Below, piece by piece: positions 41,839 through 46,950 of a DNA stretch of 46,950 nucleotides. The position numbers and the translations under genes were made by a program. The notes beneath the pieces are model-generated. The model worked only from the letters and a program-made list of their open reading frames with translations. It was not told where the DNA came from and did no database searches. Position 1 is the stretch's first letter, and each line of letters starts with the position of its first letter. The stretch is from the NCBI RefSeq assembly GCF_002078505.1, contig NZ_LUAV01000041.1, forward strand, positions 1 to 46,950. Reading direction: 5' to 3'. This stretch comes from Ensifer aridi. Its GTDB lineage: Bacteria; Pseudomonadota; Alphaproteobacteria; Rhizobiales; Rhizobiaceae.

Positions 41839-43002
41839 ATGCGCGGTTTGAAACTTGGTTTTGCCGCAGCGGTCGCGATCGTCGCTCTAGCTGCGGCCTA
41901 TTCATACACCGGCGGCAAGATCGAGCTCGACGGCGGCGACGCCGGGGCTGCGGTTGCTACAGCACCGCCTGCCATGCCCGTCCCTGTCGCCGCGGTGGTC
42001 AGGAAGACGATCCCCATCTACCTCGAATATTCCGCGCGGACGGAGTCGATCCGCAACGTGACGCTCCGGGCCAAGGTCTCCGGCTATCTGCAGTCGCAGG
42101 AAGTACCGGATGGCGCCGACGTCAAGCAGGGAGACCTCCTCTACCGGATCGACGCGCGTGATTACGAGGCCGAGCTCGATCAGGCGAAAGCCCAGGTGCA
42201 GCGCGACGAGGCGTCGCTTGCCTATCTTCGCTCCAATCTTACGCGTGGCAACGAACTTGCCACGACCGGCTACTTGGCGAAGGATACTTTCGACCAGCGC
42301 GAAAGCGCCGTGCGCCAGGCGGAGGCGGCTCTCGCGATGTCGCGGGCGGCGGTGCGCACCGCCGAGATCAACCTCGACTACACGGAAATCCGTGCGCCCT
42401 TTGCAGGGCGGCTCGGGCGAAACCTGGCTCCGGAGGGAACGCTGGTAAGCGACACTGCCGGCACGCCAATCAACAACCTCGTGCAACTTTCGCCGCTTTA
42501 TGTCGAGTTCAATCCGAGCGAAGCTGAGCTCGCGGACATCCAGAAGGCGCGGGCGGCTGGCCCGGTTCAGGCCGAAGTGTTCCTGCCGGGCGATACCGAG
42601 CCGCGCTACCGTGGCGATCTCAGCTTCATTAATAATGCGGTCGAGCGCAGTACCGGCACGGTCGTGGCGCGCGCGACGATCGACAACGCCGATCTCACAT
42701 TGCTGCCCGGTCAATACGTCCGCGTCCGCCTGCACGTCAGGGACGAACCGAACGTGCTGATGGTGCCAGAGACGGCCCTCGGATCGAGCCAACTCGGAAA
42801 ATATGTCTATGTCGTCGGCAAGGGCAACGTCGTCGAGCACCGGCTGGTCTCCCTCGGCCCGAGCACTGAGGGCCTCGTCGGGCTGTCATCCGGTGTTTCG
42901 GAAGGCGATCAGGTGATTGCCGGGAACCTACAGAAGATCTTTCCCGGCGCGCCTGTCAAACCGATGCCGGCGAGCCAGGCGGAAAGAGTCGAAGAAGATT
43001 AA
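41839..43002 (+). CDS. RND efflux periplasmic adaptor (AcrA/MexA type)
   Basis: The 387-aa membrane fusion protein has a hydrophobic N-terminus without a lipobox Cys, a barrel-sandwich lipoyl part (SARTESIRNVTLRAKVSGYL, GDLLYRIDARDYEAELDQAK), a helical hairpin, a beta barrel (YTEIRAPFAGRLGRNLAPEG), and a membrane-proximal domain with VMVPETALGSSQLGKYVYVV-like text. It links the RND pump, 15 bp upstream, to an outer-membrane channel. Pump-before-adaptor order is the reverse of acrAB. GGACTGGAG serves as ribosome site. Confidence 0.94.
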   Translation: MRGLKLGFAAAVAIVALAAAYSYTGGKIELDGGDAGAAVATAPPAMPVPVAAVVRKTIPIYLEYSARTESIRNVTLRAKVSGYLQSQEVPDGADVKQGDLLYRIDARDYEAELDQAKAQVQRDEASLAYLRSNLTRGNELATTGYLAKDTFDQRESAVRQAEAALAMSRAAVRTAEINLDYTEIRAPFAGRLGRNLAPEGTLVSDTAGTPINNLVQLSPLYVEFNPSEAELADIQKARAAGPVQAEVFLPGDTEPRYRGDLSFINNAVERSTGTVVARATIDNADLTLLPGQYVRVRLHVRDEPNVLMVPETALGSSQLGKYVYVVGKGNVVEHRLVSLGPSTEGLVGLSSGVSEGDQVIAGNLQKIFPGAPVKPMPASQAERVEED

Positions 43003-43226
43003 TGAAGATGGCGCTGGTTCGGAGGTAACGGAGGACCAAGTGGTGCAGGGGCAACTGCATTCCACCACCGCCGGGACCAAACTGATTTCCGGGAGAGAAT
43101 CGCGCCGAACCTCCGCACCCGCAAGTGAATTCTCCGCATTTTTCGTGGAGAATAATGACCGTGTTTACCGCAAGGGGACATCGCACGAACACCAGCCCCC
43201 ACGTCCGCGGGCCAACAACCATGTAG
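43003..43226. other. intergenic stretch after the RND operon
   Basis: No gene is recognised. ATTCTCC (43129-43135) and GGAGAAT (43147-43153) form a small 7-bp hairpin. The stretch leads into an amidohydrolase-like relic. Confidence 0.35.
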
Positions 43227-43430
43227 GGGTTCCCGCGGATACATTGGCTCGATAAATACGATCGCAATTGCAGGCAACTCATGTTCGGCACTGATTGGTC
43301 GATGATGGCCCTAGAAAAGAACTACAACAACTACGTCCCAAGGATGATGGAACAGCTCAGCGCCGCAAAAACCAGCCCCCAGCACCAGGAGAATATTCTC
43401 TGGAGAAATGCCGCTCGCTATCCTCGATAG
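43227..43430 (+). pseudogene. C-terminal relic of an amidohydrolase-like gene
   Basis: An open frame of 67 codons ends at TAG (43428-43430) and reads LMFGTDWSMMALEKNYNNYV, later ILWRNAARYPR. The FGTDW motif followed by a WRNAARY-like ending is how amidohydrolase (Amidohydro_2-type) proteins close. No catalytic N-terminal part is found upstream. No good ribosome site precedes it. I infer a leftover 3' end. Confidence 0.45.
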
Positions 43431-43716
43431 GGCCGGCAAGACGCGCGACCGACTTGCCGCCTATTGCCGTAGTCGCGGGCTTGATTTCCTCCCGGCTGCG
43501 CGAGGTCGTTGGAGTTTGAGCGAGCAACCGCTGTTCAGTACAACGTTCGATTCCTGAAGCGCACGTACATTGAGGCGTTTGCCCAAAAACGACGCCAGCA
43601 CGGGTACACCGAATCCCTTACGCTGCGGATGCGGGTGCCCGCTTCGGACGCCAAAAAAGACGATAATTCCTTTCGCCTTGAGTGGATACGAACCGCCGGC
43701 GGGAATGTCCGAGCGG
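43431..43716. other. intergenic stretch between the amidohydrolase relic and the ParE-type gene
   Basis: No gene or repeat that I can support is visible here. Overlapping frames on both strands lack ribosome sites. Confidence 0.35.
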
Positions 43717-44046
43717 TCAGTGATTGTTCGGCTCCTGCATCCATTGCGGAATGTCTCGCTTGGCATGTAGCACGCGCCACACATCGACATGATCTGCCTG
43801 GTCGCGATAGAAAATGAGATAGGGATATCGCTTCAGAGAGACACTCCGTAGGTCAGGCAATCCCAATTCGTATGCATACCGCAACGATCCGGCTTCCGGA
43901 TGGCTTGCGATCAAAGCGTACGTCGCTTGAAGTGCGTCGATAAATCCGAGGGCGACCTCAGTTCCTGCTTCGCGTGCATAATAGTCAATGGCCGCCTCGA
44001 CGTCGCTGCGCGCCAACTGCCGCGGGATAATAGTCTTATTATTCAC
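43717..44046 (-). CDS. parE: ParE/RelE-type toxin of a toxin-antitoxin pair
   Basis: The 109-aa protein has the RelE/ParE fold: RSDVEAAIDYYAREAGTEVA at the start, IASHPEAGSLRYAYELGLPD, and the typical LKRYPYLIFYRDQADHVDVW followed by RVLHAKRDIPQWM. It would block gyrase or cut mRNA when free of its antitoxin; which target applies cannot be read. Its ATG overlaps the antitoxin stop (44043-44046), the standard arrangement with antitoxin first. Confidence 0.92.
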   Translation of the reverse strand: MNNKTIIPRQLARSDVEAAIDYYAREAGTEVALGFIDALQATYALIASHPEAGSLRYAYELGLPDLRSVSLKRYPYLIFYRDQADHVDVWRVLHAKRDIPQWMQEPNNH

Positions 44047-44282
44047 TTGCTGTGCTGACCACGAACTCGATCGCGCAGACTGGTGAAATATTCCGCGTCG
44101 ACCGCCTCAGTTGGTGCGGACGAGGCTCCGTCAAGCAACAGCCGGCGTAACGCGAGGCGATCCTGATCTCGACGTATCAACTCCCGAATATATTCACTAC
44201 TTGTCCCATAACCCCGTCCGGCGACTTGCTCATCGACGAAGCTCTTAAGATGGTCCGGCAGGGAAATGTTCATCGTGCCCAT
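44043..44282 (-). CDS. parD: ParD-type antitoxin
   Basis: The 79-aa protein is a ribbon-helix-helix antitoxin: MGTMNISLPDHLKSFVDEQV, then GRGYGTSSEYIRELIRRDQD, then a tail that would wrap the toxin. ParD proteins bind their own promoter and neutralise ParE. The ATG at 44282 gives the usual N-terminus; 44273 and 44294 are also in frame. A longer frame to 44405 is unsupported and would run into a dispersed repeat. It is translated just ahead of the toxin with a 4-bp overlap. Confidence 0.9.
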   Translation of the reverse strand: MGTMNISLPDHLKSFVDEQVAGRGYGTSSEYIRELIRRDQDRLALRRLLLDGASSAPTEAVDAEYFTSLRDRVRGQHSK

Positions 44283-44392
44283 GAAAGTGACCATACCGGC
44301 TTTGGCAAAAATTGGCAAGACCGCTCGCTTCCCTTCAACCACGAGACCGACGTCGCAATGCCGAATCCGCGGGCATGGCAGTGACGCAGGTT

Positions 44393-44439
44393 CCAGTCGA
44401 TACATTATGCGCGTCTTCGCAGCACACAGCGGGAACGTC
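44393..44439. repeat. dispersed short repeat, copy A
   Basis: This 47-bp stretch is about 79% identical to 46838-46883; the first 16 bases (CCAGTCGATACATTAT) are exact. Both copies lie in non-coding DNA, and weaker similarity continues for some 50 bp. It may be a leftover of one element. Confidence 0.55.
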
Positions 44440-44517
44440 TCCTGTGCGCTGCCGCGGAGGTTTTCACTGCCGGGCTACTCTCTCGAGCCATTACCGTTGG
44501 CGTTCGTCGCGATGCAT

Positions 44518-44900
44518 GGCTAAAAAGTCTCCATGGCGAATGTGTCCAAGGGAGCGGGACCTATACTCGGTCGGTCGCCAGTCGGCAGGTGACGCTGGCA
44601 CTCGACAATGTCACCGCCGTACTTGCTGAAGCACGTTCTCGGTCTGCTCCCTCCGGCGCGAGCACCGCGGTCGTGTTCAGCGAACGCGAAGTGCTCGTAG
44701 TCGAGAGTTCGCATGAGCGCGATCAGCGCTTCGCCCACGCGCCGCTTGGTCCAACGCGGTACCATCGCGTCGCGTCGGCTGGCGCCATAGCCTGATGTGC
44801 ATCTCGGGAAAGCCGTGGAGCAGAATGAGTGGTCGGCTGGCGCCGCCGATCACGCCGCCGGCATTGATGTCCAAGGTGCGGAAGCCTAGAAAGAAAGATG
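44518..44900 (-). pseudogene. relic of a haloacetate dehalogenase/epoxide hydrolase-like gene
   Basis: The minus strand reads LILLHGFPEMHIRLW (near 44832-44787), an alpha/beta hydrolase start. The frame then shifts to YGAS and on to DYEHFAFAEHDRGARAG (44703-44655 region), which holds the HDRG nucleophile motif of haloacetate dehalogenases. The stretch between should hold about 20-30 more residues including a DLRG motif, so an internal deletion joined the two parts. The rest is further disrupted and ends near 44520. It looks dead. Confidence 0.6.
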
Positions 44901-44980
44901 GGGCCGGGCGAGATCCTGCACGGTAGGCTTCTGACGGACTTGCAGAATCGTGCTGTCGCTCCACGTTGACAGCGCTCCGC

Positions 44981-45955
44981 TCAGCCATGGTTGGCTGCCA
45001 TCACGAAGGCCGCAAGTTCTTGTCCGAAGCGCACCGGCTCCTCGTAAAAAGGGCTATGGCCACTGTTGGAGAAGAGCGACAACCGGCTGTTCGCGTGAAT
45101 CGACTTGATTCGTTCCGACATCACAATACGGACAAGTCGATCGTGGAGGCCATGCGTCAGCAAAATTGGGCCGGAATAGGCCTTGAAGACGGGCTCGAGA
45201 TCGGATGCCTCTGTCCCGACAAAGCCCTCGTTGACAGCCCGTGCCGTCATGCCATTGACGACTAGCATTCGCCGCATCTCCACGTCTGTCGGCGGCTGAT
45301 GGAAGCAGGCGTCGAGGAAATCGGCCGTAGCCGCGGTGCGCTCAGCCAGATCGTGAGAGGTAGTGGTGCGGGTGAAGGCTCCGGCCTCTGCAGTGAGAAG
45401 ATCGGGCGACAGCTTGGTCACCGCATCGACCAGGTTGATGCCGGCAATTGCCGAGCCGCCATGTTTGCGTAGATAGGCACCCGCTACGAAACCGCCGAGA
45501 GACCACCCCACCAGCACCGGCCGGCGAAGCTTGGCGCCGGCGATGACGGCGGCGACGTCGTCCGCCCATCGATCGGCCTCGGAATAGGCCTCGAGGGCGC
45601 TCGGTTTGTCGGAATCACCATGGCCCCGCAGGTCGAAGCTGATCAGGCGGAAGTCCCTTAACGCGGAATCTGCGAACTGCTTCTCCCAACTCAAGCGGCT
45701 CTGACGAAGGCCATGAATGAACAGGACCTCAGGCCGTTGGCTGTCGCCCTGCATCTCCCCGGCCAGCATCACGCCATCCGCCGAGCGGACGACGAAGGGC
45801 TCGCGCGCTGCCGCGTGGGCCCCACCCGCGATTGAGCCGGCGACCGCTCTGTCGGCAGGCACGGCTTCCGCCGGAGGCGCCGCATAGGCGGCTTCGACGG
45901 TCAGGGCGGCGAGGCCGGCGGCGCCGGCGAGGAAGGTACGTCTAGAGTGTTCCAT
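44981..45955 (-). CDS. alpha/beta hydrolase with a Tat-type signal
   Basis: The 324-aa protein starts with a twin-arginine signal (EHSRRTFLAGAAGLAALTVE, Arg5-Arg6) and has an alpha/beta-hydrolase domain. The oxyanion-side motif is LFIHGLRQSRLSW, the nucleophile is Ser152 in VGWSLGGF, the acid is the Asp in THGLHDRLV, and the His is in FSNSGHSPFYEEP. It is probably periplasmic. The substrate is unknown; esters and lactones are typical. It is divergent from a TetR gene, and the shared gap has two TetR-like sites. The end lies next to the haloacetate-dehalogenase relic. Confidence 0.9.
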   Translation of the reverse strand: MEHSRRTFLAGAAGLAALTVEAAYAAPPAEAVPADRAVAGSIAGGAHAAAREPFVVRSADGVMLAGEMQGDSQRPEVLFIHGLRQSRLSWEKQFADSALRDFRLISFDLRGHGDSDKPSALEAYSEADRWADDVAAVIAGAKLRRPVLVGWSLGGFVAGAYLRKHGGSAIAGINLVDAVTKLSPDLLTAEAGAFTRTTTSHDLAERTAATADFLDACFHQPPTDVEMRRMLVVNGMTARAVNEGFVGTEASDLEPVFKAYSGPILLTHGLHDRLVRIVMSERIKSIHANSRLSLFSNSGHSPFYEEPVRFGQELAAFVMAANHG

Positions 45956-45970
45956 GCGTGCGGCTCCATG

Positions 45971-46035
45971 TTGTTTAGCGATCGTTATTCAACTCGCTTG
46001 ACTTCGCCTGTCAAGGGTTGTTTAGTGATCGTTAT
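45971..46035. promoter_or_regulatory. paired TTGTTTAGCGATCGTTAT operators between the hydrolase and TetR genes
   Basis: Two 18-bp copies at 45971-45988 and 46018-46035 differ at one base, and each has a near-palindromic TAGCGATCGTTA core. Their spacing is 47 bp. They suit a TetR dimer that represses both divergent genes. The second copy overlaps the TetR start region. Confidence 0.65.
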
Positions 46036-46651
46036 GGAGCGTGACACAAAATCGCGGGGCGGGCGGCCCTGGAGCTTTGATCGAGAAAGGGCCGTCGAGG
46101 CTGCCATGCGGCTGTTCTGGAGGCACGGCTATGAAGGGGTGTCGATCGGTGATCTGACGAGGGAGATCGGGATCGCGCCTCCGAGCCTCTATGCTGCCTT
46201 TGGCAGCAAAGCCGAGCTCTATCGGGAAGCTGTTAGCCGCTATGAGGAGACGCTCGGACGCCTCGATGTGGCGTCCATCAAATCGGCAGCGTCTTTGGCG
46301 GAGGCCGTGCGGATATTACTCAGTGGAGCCGTAAGAGCCGTAACCAATCCTCACCTCGAACGAGGCTGCTTAATCTCAAACGGCATGATCGCATGTCACC
46401 CGGACCACGCCTCGCTCGCCCGTGACGCGGCCGTGCGGCGTGACGCCATGCGGGACCGAATTGCGGAAGTGCTGCGGCCCTTTGCTGGTGCGGATGAGGT
46501 TGGACGTTTGGCGCGCCATCTGGCTGCCGTCATGCAGGGCATTTCGATCCAGGCGCGGGACGGCAGCAAACCAATAGAGCTGCAAGAGATCGTCGACGAT
46601 GTGGTGGCGGGTGTCGCGGCACGGTTTCGGAAGAATGGGAGAGGACATTGA
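46025..46651 (+). CDS. TetR-family regulator divergent from the hydrolase
   Basis: The protein (208 aa from GTG at 46025, or 205 aa from ATG at 46034) has a TetR helix-turn-helix: RAVEAAMRLFWRHGYEGVSI, then GIAPPSLYAAFGSKAELYRE. The C-terminal domain is of the TetR_C type with LERGCLISNGMIACHPDHAS. GTG 46025 has AAGGG seven bases ahead; the ATG 46034 has no site. A repeat of the proposed operator overlaps these starts, so bound repressor would also block translation start or transcription of its own gene. Confidence 0.9.
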   Translation: MIVMERDTKSRGGRPWSFDRERAVEAAMRLFWRHGYEGVSIGDLTREIGIAPPSLYAAFGSKAELYREAVSRYEETLGRLDVASIKSAASLAEAVRILLSGAVRAVTNPHLERGCLISNGMIACHPDHASLARDAAVRRDAMRDRIAEVLRPFAGADEVGRLARHLAAVMQGISIQARDGSKPIELQEIVDDVVAGVAARFRKNGRGH

Positions 46652-46950
46652 GCGCTCGGAGCGCGAAACGGCGGGATTGCCGGATTGCAAGAGAATCGCA
46701 CCCCGCGGGATACATCGGGGCGCATTCCTAAAACTGACACCAGCAGTCGGATCGCGCGAAGCATCTGACACGCATCCGCATCTAGAGGAAATACCTCCTG
46801 TATGTGGCTGTGGCCGATCGTTGCTGCCTCCGAAGGTCCAGTCGATACATTATACGATCTTTTGAGCACAGAACGAGAACGTCCCTCGCCCCGCGCCTCT
46901 AAGCTCTTGGAGGTAGGGCTGCTCTCGGCCCAGGCTGTGTGAAAACGCCG
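46652..46950. other. right-edge non-coding region with a possible insertion-sequence end
   Basis: No gene is supported. It contains dispersed repeat copy B. The last 20 bases include AGGCTGTGTGAAAACG, which resembles the start of insertion-sequence terminal repeats, but the element would continue outside the window. Confidence 0.35.
46838..46883. repeat. dispersed short repeat, copy B
   Basis: It pairs with 44393-44439: 16 exact bases and about 79% identity over 47 bp with one gap. Further weak similarity runs on to about 46935, where a GGGCTGCTCTCGGCC stretch matches GGGCTACTCTCTCGAGCC after copy A. Confidence 0.55.

Noticed and set aside
43295..43519. Short plus-strand frame next to the ParDE pair
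   Set aside because: It lies in a different frame from the amidohydrolase-like relic, without support.
43717..44282. The ParDE pair as part of a larger defence island
   Set aside because: No restriction, CRISPR, Abi or phage genes lie nearby. An isolated toxin-antitoxin pair is common in rhizobial replicons.

Overview
This is a high-GC alphaproteobacterial segment. Gene content and order (pcaQ/pobA, pcaR-pcaIJF, TRAP and Pao-type operons, a DUF1127 protein, short intergenic gaps, frequent start/stop overlaps) fit the Rhizobiaceae, most likely a Sinorhizobium/Ensifer-like megaplasmid or chromid. That placement comes from protein recognition by eye, not from a search. I saw no rRNA, tRNA, CRISPR array, phage or replication gene.

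Layout. (1) 1-4080: the end of pcaQ, pobA, a gamma-glutamyltransferase and a small molybdopterin oxidoreductase. (2) 4165-4976: an 806-bp element with 17-bp terminal inverted repeats and a TAA target duplication. Its main gene is a VOC-family protein, not a transposase. (3) 5301-10315: a surface-polysaccharide block of two GT4 glycosyltransferases, a Wzx/PST-type flippase and a convergent polysaccharide pyruvyltransferase. (4) 10534-18570: a LysR-like relic, a LuxR-type regulator whose receiver lacks every phosphorylation residue, then a tight operon for serine-glyoxylate aminotransferase, malyl-CoA lyase, malate-CoA ligase (two subunits), hydroxypyruvate reductase and a BCCT transporter. This is a partial serine-cycle/glyoxylate module. 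(5) 18637-20190: an unusual set of inverted repeats, a TylF-type methyltransferase and a PhnB-like VOC protein. (6) 20276-24070: pcaR and pcaIJF, the lower beta-ketoadipate pathway. (7) 24230-29151: a TetR regulator, a TRAP transporter, a shikimate dehydrogenase-like gene and a stump that looks like the first 17 codons of a 3-dehydroshikimate dehydratase (quiC/asbF type). Together these suggest a hydroaromatic (quinate/shikimate) route to protocatechuate that has lost its last gene here. (8) 29202-32069: a secreted TPR protein, a DUF1127 protein and a DUF2200 protein. (9) 32378-37496: an AraC regulator with striking upstream repeats and a three-subunit molybdenum aldehyde oxidoreductase (PaoABC-like). 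(10) 37583-43002: a TetR regulator, its GTAAC-rich operator array and an RND pump with its adaptor. (11) 43002-46950: a worn accessory tail with an amidohydrolase relic, a ParDE toxin-antitoxin pair, a haloacetate-dehalogenase-like relic, a Tat-exported alpha/beta hydrolase with a divergent TetR regulator, two diverged copies of a short repeat, and a possible insertion-sequence end at the right edge.

How the parts work together. PobA makes protocatechuate from 4-hydroxybenzoate, and PcaIJF completes the beta-ketoadipate pathway to succinyl-CoA and acetyl-CoA. The AroE/TRAP cluster would feed the same pathway from shikimate or quinate. The serine-cycle-type operon handles glyoxylate, serine, hydroxypyruvate and malyl-CoA, and may salvage carbon from a betaine-like compound brought in by the BCCT carrier. 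The most novel points are the passenger-gene element, the serine-cycle/BCCT operon with its phosphorylation-less regulator, the interleaved inverted repeats after that operon, and the operator arrays at three regulator genes.
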